Shown here: positions 35,855 through 48,393 of the stretch, in pieces | Position numbering within the stretch: the stretch's first letter is position 1 | How the letters are laid out: every line of letters begins with the position of its first letter | NCBI GenBank assembly: GCA_036874045.1 | Contig: CM072347.1 | Coordinates: forward strand, 4,342,501 to 4,406,500 | Reading direction: 5' to 3' | DNA from: Cymodocea nodosa | Taxonomy: Eukaryota > Streptophyta > Magnoliopsida > Alismatales > Cymodoceaceae | Length of the DNA: 64,000 nt | Notes under the pieces: model-generated | Told to the model about the DNA's origin: nothing | Seen by the model: only the letters and a program-made list of their open reading frames with translations | Database searches by the model: none | Program-made: the position numbers and the translations under genes

Positions 35855-36954
35855 ATGGTTACTGGAAATGGTAATTTTTCTTTATATGAAGACCAAAATC
35901 TTAATCGTCCTCCTTTATTTGATGGAATACATTTTGAATATTGGAAATATAGGATGACTATTTTTCTTCAAAATATAGATCATACGTTGTGGTTCATGAT
36001 TTCTAAACCATATACTCTGTTATCTACCCCTTATAATACTTAGACAATTACTGAAAAAGAAAATGAAACTCTGAATGCTAAGGGCTTAAATATTTTATTT
36101 TGTACATTGAGTTATGAACAGTTCAGTAAAGTGTCGGCATATAAATCTGCTTATGAGGTGTGACATGCATTAGAAGTTTCACATGAAGGTACTTCTCAAG
36201 TTAAAGAGACTAAGATAAACATGTTCATTCATAAATATGAACTATTTAAGATGCATGAAGACGAAAGTATTTCTAAGATGTTTTCCAAATTTCTTGATAT
36301 CATAAACTCTTTAAAATGCTTAGGAAAAAATTTTGAACAGAAGGATTTGGTAAGGAAAATTCTCAGATCTCTAAGTTCTAAATAGTCTCAAAAAATAACA
36401 TCAATTGAGGAATCACGAGATTTAAATGTTTATACCATGAATGAACTTATAAGAAACTTAACAACCTATGAAGTTCAATTAAATGAATCACTAAGTCACA
36501 ACAAACTAAAAATAAAGAAAGAAATAGCCTTTGAAATTAATTCAGATCTGATATATCTACTGATTCTAACGAAGATTTGATATTGCTGACTAGGAAATTC
36601 AAGAAAGCATGGAAAGTTATGAAACAGCAAAGGAATAAAGATGACAAACCCTCAACATCAAAATCACTGAATGACAAGAATTCTTTATCTAGAAAGTATG
36701 TATGTTACAACTGTAAGAAATCTAGACATCTTTCTCTAGATTGTCCTATAAGGAAAAATGAAAAGTATAGTAGGACAAATCAGAAGAAGACGGCTCAGAA
36801 AAAATTTTACAAGAAAAATGCTTTGAAGGTCACTTGAGATGACACGTCTGAAGAGTTTGAATCTGAGGAATCATCATCAAAATCTTTACATTCAGAAGGA
36901 GAACTAGAGTTAGAAGACGTTGCTCATGTGTGCTTCATGACAGATGAGTTTGAG
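35855..36954 (+). pseudogene. gag of element C (broken)
   Basis: It begins MVTGNGNFSLYE, then NRPPLFDGIHFEYWKYRM, the UBN2-type gag start, with a stop at 36042 where D has Trp. More stops follow at 36161-36163 and near 36,380. The zinc knuckle reads CYNCKKSRHLSLDC (about 36,710), with Arg where Gly is usual. An acidic Ser/Glu tail runs up to GAG at 36954, the intron donor. Compared with D's copy at 46368-47336 it is collinear. Confidence 0.85.
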
Positions 36955-38115
36955 GTAATATCTGATCTTGAAAGTTATTCAGATTTTAACTTTGGTGAAT
37001 TATTATGTGCTTATCATGCATTATTACAAAAACTTAAAGTTTGTCAATTGGAAAATAAGAATATTAGAAACTCTTTATCCATTGTGGAAGAAGAAAATTG
37101 TTTCCTGTCTACTACTTTAGAAAAGTTTAAATGTGATAATGAAAATCATGCTAGAGATTTGCATAAATTTAGATTTAATGAATGTGTCTTGCATGAACAA
37201 ATACAGAATACAAATGTTGAAAAATTAAAGATAGAATTTGGAAATGAAATATTGAGAAAAAATATAAATGATTTCGAATTAGAGATTGATAAATTAAAAC
37301 TGAGAGAGCTAAATTTAAATTCTACCATTGAGAAATGGAATTTAAGTCAAACTAAGTTAGACAAACTAACTAGTACCCCTACGGTGTCATATAAATTTGG
37401 CTTAGGATTTGATTATCCTGAATATCCTAAATCTCAAGCCAATAAAGGATTTATTAGTTGCAGTTCAAGTAAATTTAAGATTAAAATTCCTTTTATCATG
37501 AAACAAGGAAATAAATATGTAGAAGTAGGTACTTCAAGGGATGAATCATGTAATAATAATATAAATCAATGTGATTTGTCTAAATGTACTTCTAACATGA
37601 CTATTAATGTTTCTAAAAATCTTGTTTCTTGTTCTAGAAATTCAGTTTCTAATGTTTCTAAAATTTCAGACAATTGTAGTAAACTGAAAATTCAGAAACC
37701 CGAGCATGTAATTCAAAACACTAGTGTTAGACCAATTACTCATTCTACATGTGATAAATCTGAAAATTTTTGTGAAGAAAAAGATTTTGTATGTACTAAA
37801 AATTCAAATACATGTACAAAATCTTGGTATGAACTTTCTGAAATATATGAGCATGACCAAAATAAATTAACATCTGATAAAAATCTATTTGGTCTTGGTT
37901 ATATTACATCTGAGATAAAAAAGAATGATTATAAGAGCAATAATGCTATAAGTAAGTATGATACTAATGACAAGTCAATAGTATTTACAACTAATAAGAA
38001 TGTAAACGAAAATGTTAAACTGTTTTTAAACAAAAAGAAGAAATATGCATTTAATGAACTTGGTCCTCAACAACATTGGATACCAAGAAAAAGTTTTTCT
38101 TAATTTGTTTTGTAG
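36955..38115 (+). other. Predicted gag-protease intron of C
   Basis: The donor is GAG|GTAATA; the acceptor is TTTGTTTTGTAG|GAGG, with a pyrimidine tract and CTTAAT as a branch candidate. The length is 1161 bases, a multiple of three. Element D, the same family, has GATGAGTCTAAG|GAGGAAACAACA at 47325-47348, so it lacks exactly these bases. The intron holds a long open frame continuous with gag (36928-38103), with heptad-like stretches near residues 35-140, then a Ser/Asn/Cys-rich part. It ends at TAA (38101-38103), 12 bases before the acceptor. Unspliced RNA would make Gag plus spacer only; spliced RNA would make Gag-Pol. Confidence 0.8.
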
Positions 38116-40205
38116 GAGGAAACAACATCAAAATGGATCTTGGACAGTGGAGCGTCAAGTGACATGACCAGATAGAAAAGTTTACTACAAAATTTTACAA
38201 ATACCATGAAAGGAAGTGTAACATTTGGAAACAAAAGCAAGAATAAAATCATAGGTATGGGTAATGTTCAAATAACTCTAACTTGTGTTATTTTGAATGT
38301 ACTATATGTAGAAAACCTAGAATTTAATTTGCTAAGTGTTATAAAACTAACTGAGAATGGATATTATGTAGTGTTTGAAAATAATGTATGCAAAATTATT
38401 GATAAAAATATAGATGAAATTAAGTTTATTGCAAAAAGAAAAGGTTCTGTATGTATTTTATCTTTACTTTCTGGTGCAGTTGATTTAAATTCATGTTTGC
38501 TAGCTAAAACTAGTAATGCATATCTGTGGCATAGAAAGATTGAGCATATAAATATGAAACTATTACATAAACTATCTAGAAAACATTTAGTGAGAGGTTT
38601 ACCAAAGATTAAATACTCAAAGGACTTCCTGTGTGATGCATGCGAGTTAGGTAAACTTCACAAAAACTCTTTTAAATCCAAAACTGATATTTTAAGCAAG
38701 AGAGTCTTAGAACTTATTCATACGGATCTATTTGGACCAACAAGAATCATAAGTCTTGGTGGTAAACGATATGTATTTGTTTTAGTAGATGACTTCTCTA
38801 AATACACTTGGGTATATTTTCTAGCATCTAAGACAGAAGATATTGAAAAGTTTAAAAAATGTCTGTTCAAAAACTTAGGAGTGATCATGATACAGAATTT
38901 GATAATAATCAAATGGATAATTATTATAATGAGCATAGCATTGATCACAGATTTTCTTTTCTAAAAGTACTGTGTCAAAATGATGTTGTTGAGAGAAAGA
39001 ATAGATCACTTCAAGAAATGGCTAGAACTATGTTGAATGAGCATAAGTTACCTCAAAATCTTTGGGCTGAAGCAGTGAATACAGCTTGTTATGTTATTAA
39101 CAAAAGTCACTTAAGACCTCATGTTAATAAAACTCATTTTGAAATTATGTTTAATAGGGTTCTAAAAATTTCCTATATGAAACCATTTGGTTGCAAGTGC
39201 TTTATTCTTAATATTAGAAGTAAAGCCTATAGAGTATATAACAAGACTTCTAGAACTATTGAAGAAACCCTCCATGTAAGCTTTAATGAAAATTCTTTTA
39301 GAGAATCTCAATCTAAAGTTGATAATGATGATATGATCAATTTCCCAAAAGAGATAAAGATCAATAGAGAGATTGAAAATTTATCTGAGAAAATCAAAAA
39401 TATGAACTTAAATGATCAAACTCATGATGAAGGTGATGGACTTTCAAATGTTGATGAGAATATTGAGGAAAATCAGAAAAATTGGCGTTATTCTTCATCA
39501 CATCCTATTACTCAAGTCATTGGTAATATTAATGAGGGAGTTAAAACTAAAGCTTTAGTAAACTTAAATAGTATGTGTATGTTTGTTTCTATGGTGGAAC
39601 TAGGGAATATGCAAGAAGCATTATCTAATGAAAATTGGCTAGTGGCAATGCAAGAAGAATTAAATCAATTCATTAGAAATGATGTTTGGGAATTAGTCTC
39701 TCCACTAAAAAATCAGTCCATAATAGGTACAAAGTGGATCTTTAGAAACAAAACTAACAAAACTGGTCAAGTTATAAGGAACAAAGCTAGATTAGTTATA
39801 CAAGGGTATACATAGGAAGAAGGACTAGATTATGATGAAACATTTGCTCTTGTGGCTATGTTAGAAAGTATTAGAATATTATTGGCCTATGCTTGTTATA
39901 TGGATTTTAAATTATATCAAATGGATGTAAAGAGTGCATTTCTAAATGGTTTAATTAATGAAGAAGTCTATGTAAAATAACCACCTGAATTTGAAGATAT
40001 TAAAAATCCTGACTTTGTGTATAAATTGAAGAAAGCCTTATATGGTTTGAAGCAAGCACCTAGATCATGGTATGAAAGATTATTTACTTTTTTAATAGAA
40101 AAAGGCTATGTCATGGGAAAAGTGGATCATACTCTATTTATCAAGAGAGATGGTAAAGATCAGATTGTTGTTCAAATATATGTGGATGATATAATCTTTG
40201 GAGCA
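38116..40205 (+). pseudogene. Protease, integrase and N-terminal RT of C (broken)
   Basis: The protease has WILDSGASS near 38,133. The GAG-pre-integrase zinc part has LWHRKIEH and CDACELGK. The integrase core has HTDLFGP, a frameshift near 38,870, SDHDTEF and NDVVERKNRS (Asp, Asp, Glu all present). A short deletion follows FGCKCFILN, before SKAYRVY. RT has GTKWIFRNK, a stop at 39815, YQMDVKSAFLNG, a stop at 39978, LKKALYGLKQAPRSWYERL and YVDD near 40,180 in VQIYVDDIIFGA. It is cut at 40205 by the insertion of D, and the codons resume at 53,923. Confidence 0.9.
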
Positions 40206-41940
40206 TGTTGAGTATTTTGTTTTGATGATGTGTGCTAAATGGAAATAATCATATTTGCTCAATTACTATTGCTTGTGAAAAGAAATTAAAATCATCAATG
40301 AATACAGAAAAAGTTTACTAATATAAATACTTGTTTGTATTGGATCTGAAATTATACTATTAAATAACTAGTCGTTTCATTGCATTAATTTCTCATGTAA
40401 CTAAACGTTAAGTTAACATGTGGTTTTTTATTGAAAAGCATGATATGTTTTAAAGTTATATCTTCTGTATAATGTACAGTGCACGTTTAGACAACTCGTT
40501 AAGTTAGAGTTTTGTTCATATAGAGATCACGTGAGAACTCGTTAAGTTAAAGACTTAAAGGTTAAAATAGGTCACGTGAGAACTAGTTAAGTTAGTGAGT
40601 AAAAGAAGAGACGAACTCGTTAAGTTAGTGTTATACACGTGGTGAAATTATAAGTTACGAATGTTATATTGTATCACGTGAAGTGCACATGTTTAACTCG
40701 TTAAGTTAACATAACTAAACGCGTTGAGTTGCTATATTGAACACTAAGGCAACGCGTTAGGTTAGCATTATAAACTTAAGTTGTTATTTTTGCACATGGT
40801 AAAATTCTTATTATAAAAACATTTGCTTGTTGCTGAATCAGTGAGTTAAAGTTTTTCGGAAACTTACAATCGTAACTATCCGAAAGGTAACTTAAGTCAT
40901 GTTTTCAGGTCTTGACACGTGTCTCACTAGTTTTATGAGAAAAAGAGTTTTTCGATGACTTACAACCGTAACTATCTGAAACTTAAACTGTTTTCGGTGA
41001 GTTATCGTTTAACCTTCCGAAAGAAAGGTTAAGCTAGTTCGTTAAGTTATTTACAATACTAATCACGTGAATTAGCACATGAGGAACTCGTTAAGTTAGA
41101 AACGTTAAGTTAATATCTACTTGTGTTACTCGTTTAGTTTACATTAAAGTAACGACTTCTTATTATACTAATGAAAAATTTTTAGAAGAGAAAGTTTATT
41201 TTGCAGAAAATTTTTCAGAGATCCAAGACCGATGATTAAAGTAAATTCAAAATATAAACGTGGGTCAGAACGTGTGTATTTCGATGAAGGAAAAAGTAAA
41301 GACGTGAAGAAGTGGAAAACTGGTAGTGATTAAACGTGGAGGATATGCATGAAGTTAACATACAGTATAAAAGACATAGAATTCTCGTTGATCAAACTAT
41401 CCTTGCATACAAAATGAAAATCTTTTCAAGGATCAAACTATCCCTGCACACCAAAAGAAAAATCTTTTCAGGGATCAAAAATACTTTTTAGGGAAAATCT
41501 CTCAAGTAGAAGAAAATTCAGTGAAGCAAAAAAATGTATTATTTATGTCACTAAAGATTTAAAGTATCAGAAGAAAGCAAATTCGGTGAAGTAGAGAAAG
41601 ACAAGATATTCGTCACTGAAGAATTGCTGAAGAAGAAAAAGAAGAAGAAGAAAGATTTGAAACAGGGAGAAATATTTTAAATTTCGTAAATTAGTTTTCT
41701 CTATTTGTAGTTATGAAATTGTATAGATGAAACATAGTATCAAAATATAATTGCATCTACAATTTTTAAGGAGAATTGAATTGTATATTGTAATTGAAAC
41801 CTTGAATAAAAAAAATGATTTTATGAAAACAATGTCTCGACTTGTTTTTGAGTTTTAAAGTTTCAATTATATTTTAGAAAATATTGAAAAACACAATTCA
41901 CCCCCTCTTGTGAAGCTATACGATCCTACAAGTGGTATCA
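40206..41940 (+). repeat. 5' LTR of D
   Basis: It starts TGTTGAGTATTTTG and ends CGATCCTACA (1735 bases). It is longer than C's LTR because 40,840-41,040 holds a block with TTTTTCGGAAACTTACA, CGTAACTATCCGAAAGG and TTTTCGGTGAGTTATC. C's LTR has a different, shorter TTCGTTGAGTTA block there. TATA box TATAAAAG at 41366-41373. Confidence 0.9.
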
Positions 41941-41960
41941 AAACTTTGTTAATAATCTTT
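41941..41960 (+). promoter_or_regulatory. Primer-binding site of D
   Basis: AGTGGTATCAAAACTTTG matches the initiator-Met tRNA primer site with two changes. Confidence 0.8.
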
Positions 41961-42129
41961 GATATAAAATCGATACCAACTTATTTAATATCATTGCTTA
42001 TTCTGCCTTCCTTGTTTTTAAATAGACATTAATATCTGAGCATACGTTTAACTTTCTTGATTTAAGGCTGAAGTTGTTTTAAAGTTTTAGACTGTTTAAA
42101 ATCAAATAGGTTGAAAAATCTAAGGTAAG

Positions 42130-42275
42130 ATGGCTACTGGAAATGGTAATTTTTCTTTATATGAAGGTCAAAATCTTAATCGTCCTCTTTTATTTGATGG
42201 AATACATTTTGAATATTGGAAATATAGGATGACTTTTTTTCTTCAAAGTATAGATCATAAGTTGTGGTTCATGAT
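42130..42275 (+). pseudogene. gag start of D, before the insertion
   Basis: MATGNGNFSLYEGQN, then FEYWKYRMTFFLQ, ending at FMI in ATGAT (42271-42275), the target duplication of the 4.1-kb insertion. The frame is open up to the insertion and continues at 46368. Confidence 0.85.
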
Positions 42276-45200
42276 TGTAGAGTCATAATTTATGTATATT
42301 TTATATAGTTAAGTGATGCATTTTATGTGCTTAAAGCCATATACTCATAAGTGTTTAATGAAGATTTAAGTTATAATGCATTTTGGGCAAATAATGTAGT
42401 TATAGGCTTAAATGAAGAAAGTAATGCATAAATGAGACTCTATTTGTTATTTAGCATTTCATGAAAATACATTTACATCTTGGTGGCAACACAATTGCAT
42501 TTTATTAAGTAGATTAAATTTACTTTAGCACTTAGGATTAATTATTTAAATAAGTACATGGGTATTTTTGGAATTCAATGAAAAATGTGATTTTGGCCCT
42601 TTTGAAGTATCCATGTTTAGGAATATATCTTATCTTATTTCTTGAGTGTTTTAATGTATTTGTTTGAGTTTTATAGGTTGAAGAATAAGAAAAATAAAGC
42701 AAATCAAGATAGGAGGAATTTTGGCCCTTGGATTGAAGATCAAAGGTGGAGATCAAGTTCCACCACTTGGAGCCTCTATAAAAGGAGAGGCAAGGCCAAC
42801 AAATCCCTTCTCTTGGATGAGCTTACACCCATTCCAGCCCTTGAAAGTCGTCAGCCCCTCTCCCCCCCTCAAGAACTCGTGGAAGCTGGTGTTCTCCCCC
42901 CTCTCATGGAGCTCCAAGGTAGAAGACAAGGTTCGGCCAACCTCTTCTCTTCTCCTCTTAGTGGTTGCTAGTAGGACGGCTAGGGCATCTTTTCCAGACC
43001 TTGTGGGTGTTGTTTGGAGCACATCTAAAGCCGTGCAACTATCTCCCCTCTTCCGTGGATCAGTCCTAGTAGAAGAAAGACAAGGGTTGTGGACTTTAGG
43101 TGGATGACTACTTGTTTCTTGGTATTTGGTGGTGTTTGAAGACCTCCCGCTTCTGGAAGAGAACTCGTGTGGTGACAGCCACAAATTTCTTGGCTAGGAG
43201 GATGGCTAGGAGCACATCTCATGCACCATTCTTCTCCAAAACAAGTTTGCACTTCAAGGTAAAAAGGGTTGTATTGGTTTAGCTCTTTAGGTTTTCATTT
43301 TCTTGTTTAAAGTTGAGTTATTTGTAATTTCAGTAGGGTAGTTGTAGTTTTAGGTTTAGTTGTAATGTTACATTGTAGTTTAATCATAGAACTTTCATTT
43401 CAGTAGTTTATTATGTTTAGTTTGAATGAATGGAAACAAATTTGGTTTGAATCTTGTGCATATGTGAATATTTGTATGCTAACAAAGCTAATTTGTGGAT
43501 GTTTATCGTCGGTTTAGAATCCTGTAAATTTGACGATTTTGTTTAGGTCGTAACTTACTGATCCAGTGATGTTTTGCTTTAGTTTTTGATTCTATTTTGT
43601 ATAGCTTCGAGTGTACTTTACTCCTGTATAGTTTTTAGAATTTTTCCAATCGATTTGTTTAGGTTTTCCAATTTATTTTGTTGATGTCGCATCTGGCGCA
43701 TCTTGGCATTTTTCCCCCAATTTTTGCTTCAGTGCCGAATTCGATATCTTTTTATCTACAGTACAAAATCGACCTCTGTAAATTTTCTCTGTTAGATGAA
43801 TGAGTTAAGTTTCAAAGCATTTGAAAATCTTATGCCATTTTTAGTAACTATGCGCAATTCAGGGATGCTAGTTGCCAGTCTGCGCGTTTGTAGGAAAAGC
43901 ATTGCCGACACTTGACCATTTCAGATCTTTTAACGTCTTGTAAAGTTAATCTAATGAGTACTCAGTATGATATTTTTGCTGTATTTTACCATTGAGATAC
44001 TTAAAGGAGGATATGTGTGAACTTGATTGAATTTCGAGATTCTGTGCTGTAGTGAGTTAGTTTTATGAATGGAAATGAGGAATTTATACTCTATTGAGTG
44101 AATTTTTGATAAGTTTTGAATCATGTAAAGTTAAGATTTGTGCATTTTATTATACGTTAAAGCATGCATTTTATGGATTACAAGTGCATAGTATATGATT
44201 TTTATATTGAATTACATGAAAGTTATATTTTTAGGCTATGCATGTTTTTAAGAATTAAAAATGAAATAATGCACAAATTTACCTTTCATGGAATTAATGT
44301 TAAGTTTAATACGCCACGTGTAGACAGTTATTTAGGATAAATTACATGGAACACAATTGTATTGCACGCATGATCTTCACTTATCAATTTCACTTATGCT
44401 TTTCAAAGATTTAGTATTAAGATATAAAAGTGATGCATGATAAGAATTTAAAATTATACTCACATTATCTTAATGAAATATTATTATAGATGCACCTATA
44501 ATGATTTTTTGTAATTATTCATGATATAATTCTACATGTGATTGAATAATCTTAATTTGTGTATGAGTTTTATTGATGAAAATAGGTGACATCAAGGAAT
44601 TATAAGAGAGTTAAATCTCAGCCATTGGATGGTGTATCAAAAGGGAAAATGGGCTGAGATAAATCTCAACCATTGGATCAATCTTGGAAGACCAACAGTC
44701 ACCAATATTAATAGGAGTAAGCTTCACGTCGAAAGCATCTCTTCTCATTTTCTTCCATTCCAGCCGACGGTTCGCTTCTCCAAGGACTCCTCTTCTCGTG
44801 GCTGAAGGTGGACACTCAAGGGTGTCGTTCCCCCTCTCAAACCAACATCATATCTCTCTTTTTCCATCTTGATTCACGTCCTCAAGGGGTTTCCAAGGGT
44901 GATGGTTGTGGCTATCTTGGTGGAGGAAGCTTGGACGGCAAGTGGGAGTGGTGTTTGATGTGTGGATTTGGGTGGTTCCAAGGAGCATCTACAGAAGCTA
45001 GAAGCAAAGGAGGGGTTGGAAACTCTGTTTTGACATCCAAAGAAAGTGGAAGGAGGCTAAGTGCTCTTGCTCTTGCTCTTGCAACCGTGGAAGGCCCTTC
45101 TTATAGGTAACGTTCCAAGGGGTGAGACCTTGGGAAAACGTGGCTGAAGAGTGTGGTTTCATCCAACCATGGATCCATTGCTGAGGAAGGGGTGTTCTTC

Positions 45201-46367
45201 AAGGTATGAGTAAGATTTGAGAGAGATCCCTATGCATATTTTATGTTCATGTTGTGTATGTATGCATAGGTATGTTGTTTCATGTTTTTATATTATGTTT
45301 GTATATGTTTGTGTTGTTTGAATGTTATTGCATTGCATTTCAGTGTAGTTTTCATATAGTTAATTAATTCCAGATGTTATCTTGATGTGGATTCTGGTTT
45401 AAACGTGGTTTTCATCTTGTTTATATGTGCATATCATGGCTGTAAATGGGATGTTCGATGAAATGGTTGCTTATGTAATAAGGGGAACTGTGTACAGAGT
45501 TTAGGTATTTTTATTATTTCAATTCTCTCAGCTCAGACATCGGTTTTGAATAATTCTTGATGCAATATCATGTATTTTCGAGTCTACTTACCAATGGTTT
45601 TGGTTTCGTAATTTTTGGAGATCATTTGACTAGTATTTTCGATTTAAGTGTTGATAGGTGTTTCTGACCTAGACGCAAGTTCTAGGTAGAGTTTTTGAGC
45701 GTCTTTGATTATCAATTTCTCGGAGTACAAATTGTATTTTTATGATCTGTAAAATGAGTTTTTGAGATGACAAAGTTAACGTGCATTGAGATTTTGTTTC
45801 ACGTCATTTCATAGAGAATTCAGGAAGATATGAATTTTCTTGTGAAGTCGCGCAATCTGTGTTTTGATCTCTGCTTGTTGCACATCTATGTTAGATTCGT
45901 CACTAATAATTCTATGGTTTGAATTAGAGTTACCAATCATAGTGCTAACTTTTGTTTTGATAAAAATAGGATGTATAGAACGCTTTCAGGTTATGTTATG
46001 ACATAAGTCAAGTAATTAATCTAATAAAAGTTATTTAGACCAACTCCCTGTGGAAATGACCAATACTTGCATCGCTTAATACAATAGGCACCGTGTGCTT
46101 GCGGTTAAATTATAAATGTAAAACTTGTGCTTTATTGACACACGTTTCATCCTTACAAATCACTTGTAATTATTATTATTTTTGCACCTTAGAAATATTT
46201 TGTAAAAGCCAAATCCTTGTGGATTCGACCTGTGCTCACCGGAGTATATTACAATTGCACTATGCGCTTGCGGTTATTTTAAAATGAGTTTTGAGTTTAA
46301 TGTTTTTTCATTTTGGTCTCTTTGTGAGTTTTAAGATCTTATTTTGGGGACAGCAAAAACCTCAACA
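42276..46367 (+). mobile_element. 4.1-kb TG...CA insertion (long solo LTR or LARD)
   Basis: It starts TGTAGAGTC and ends CCTCAACA, so the termini are inverted (TGTAGAG / TGTTGAG). It is flanked by ATGAT on both sides (42271-42275 and 46368-46372). No coding domain was found. TATAAAAGG (about 42,777) precedes a G+C-rich leader-like stretch (42,780-43,280), and a second such stretch lies at 44,680-45,110; short frames in these are composition artefacts. The 3' part has CCCTGTGGAAATGACC (near 46,048) and CTTGTGGATTCGACC (near 46,216), each followed by TGCTTGCGGTTA-like or TGCGCTTGCGGTTA sequence. This is the style of long Athila/Tat-type Gypsy LTRs. The two halves share diverged blocks, suggesting an old internal duplication. 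Confidence 0.7.
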
Positions 46368-47615
46368 ATGATTTCCAAACCATATACTCTGTTATCTACT
46401 CCTTATAATACTTGGACAATTATTGAAAAAGAAAATGAAACTCTGAATGCTAAGGGCTTAAATATTCTATTTTGTGCATTGAGTTATGAACAGTTCAGTA
46501 AAGTATCGACATATAAATTTGCTTATGAGGTGTGGCATGCATTAGAAGTTTCACATGAAGGTACTTCTCAAGTTAAAGAGACTAAGATAAACATGTTGAT
46601 TCATAAGTATGAACTCTTTAAGATGCATGAAGATGAAAGTATTTTTGAGATGTTTTCCAGATTTCTTGATATCATAAACTCTTTAAAATGCTTAGGAAAG
46701 AATTTTGAACAGAAGGATTTAGTGAGGAAAATTCCCAGATCCCTAAGTTCTAAATGGTCTCAGAAAGTAACATCAATTGAGGAATCACGAGATTTAAATG
46801 TTTATACTATGAATGAACTTATAGGAAACTTAACAGCTTATGAAGTTCAATTAAATGAATCACTAAGTCAAAATAAACCAAAAATGAAGAAAGAAATAGC
46901 ATTCGAAATTAATTCAGATTCTGATATATCTACTAATTCTGACGAGGATTTGATTTTGTTGACTAGGAAATTCAAGAAAGCATGGAAAGCTAGGAAACAA
47001 CAAAGGAACAAAAATGATAAACCCTCAATGTCAAAATCACTGAATGATAAGAATTCTTCATCCAGAAAGTATGTATTTTACAACTGTAAGAAACCTAGAC
47101 ATCTTTCTCTTGACTGTCTTATGAGGAAAAATGAAAAGCATAGTAGGACAAATCAGAAGAAGAAAGCTCAGAAAACTCAGAAAAAGTTTTACAAGAAAAG
47201 TGCTTTGAAGGACACTTGGGATGACACGTTTGAAGAGTCTGAATCTGAGGAATTATCATCAAAATCTTCACATTCAGAAGGAGAACAAGAGTTAGAAGAC
47301 GTTGCTCATGTGTGCTTCATGGCAGATGAGTCTAAGGAGGAAACAACATCAAAATGGATCTTGGACAGTGGAACATCAAGTCATATGACCGGACAGAAAA
47401 GTCTACTACAAAATTTTACAAATACCATGAAAGGAAGTGTAACATTTGGAAACAAAAGCAAAGATAAAATCATAGGTATGGGTAATGTTCAAATAACTCA
47501 AACTTGTGTTATTTCAAATGTACTATATGTAGAAAACCTAGGATTTAATTTGTTGAGTGTCATAAAACTAACTAAAAATGGATATTATGTAGTGTTTGAA
47601 GATAAAAATATGTAG
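46368..47615 (+). pseudogene. gag-protease fusion of D (open, intron lost)
   Basis: One open frame continues gag from ISKPYTLLS through VSHEGTSQVKETK (UBN2 core) and a mutated zinc knuckle (FYNCKKPRHLSLDC; first Cys is Phe). The acidic tail is joined at 47336/47337 directly to EETTSKWILDSGTSSHMTG, the protease active site (DSG). In C the same junction holds the 1161-base intron. The frame ends at 47613-47615 just after a deletion that removes the rest of the protease, the integrase and most of the RT. The reading frame is intact within this part, unlike C's gag. Confidence 0.9.
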
Positions 47616-48393
47616 ATGAAATGCTTAAGAAATTTAATTTTAATGATACAAGGATTCGAGGAACTCCTATGAGTACGTCTTTAAAGTTAAATATTGATGA
47701 CATAGGAAAATCAATAGATCAAAGAAAATACAAAAGTATGATTGGTTCTTTACTTTATTTGACTGCTAGTAGACCTGATATTATGTTTGCTATGTGTATT
47801 TGTGCTAGATTTCAATCTAATCCTAAAGAATCATACTTAATTGCAGTTAAAAAAATATTTAGATATATACAAGGAATTAAAAATTTCAGACTGTATTATT
47901 CTAAGGATAGTTCAATAAATCTTATAGGATATACTGATGCTGATTATGCAAGATCTAAATCTAATAGAAAGAGTACTAGTGGCATATGTCAATTATTGGG
48001 AAATAATTTGGTGTCATGGTTTAGTAAAAAGCAAAGCTGTATAGCACTTTCTACTACAGAAGCTGAATATGTTGCTGCTGCACTATGTTGCACTCAGATT
48101 CTGTGGATAAGGCAAACATTAGAAGATTTTGGATTATCTTATAATACAACTGAGATTTATTGTGACAGTAGTTCTGCAATAAATCTTTCCAAAAATCCTG
48201 TATTACATTCTATAGCAAAACATATAGAGGTTAGACATCATTTTTTAAGAGATAATGTAATTAAAGGAAAAATTAAATTATAATTTATGTCTAGTAAAAA
48301 TCAATTAGCTAATATATTTACAAAACCTCTAGACGAAAATACATTCTGCAACATTAGATTAAATTTAGGTATTTGTAGGCTATGTGATGTGTA
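47616..48393 (+). pseudogene. RT-RNase H linker and RNase H of D
   Basis: From the deletion junction, the open frame 47621-48283 has GTPMSTSLKL, SLLYLTASRPDIMFAM, then RNase H with GYTDADYARSKSNRKSTSGI (first Asp), LSTTEAEYVAAA (Glu) and IYCDSSSAINLSKNP (Asp), then KHIEVRHHFLRD. A TAA at 48281 interrupts before FMSSKNQLANIFTKPLDENTF. The natural end is TAA at 48391-48393. The catalytic residues are intact. Confidence 0.9.

Noticed and set aside
37146-37328. Minus-strand frame of 60 residues
   Set aside because: Shadow of the spacer frame inside the intron of element C.
42642-43282. Overlapping frames up to 143 residues on both strands
   Set aside because: They sit in a G+C-rich part of a non-coding insertion, overlap each other and show no domain.
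47609-47625. The protease-to-RNase H jump in D as a second splice event
   Set aside because: No GT donor fits at the break, and both sides share AAAATAT-like bases, so a deletion at microhomology is simpler.
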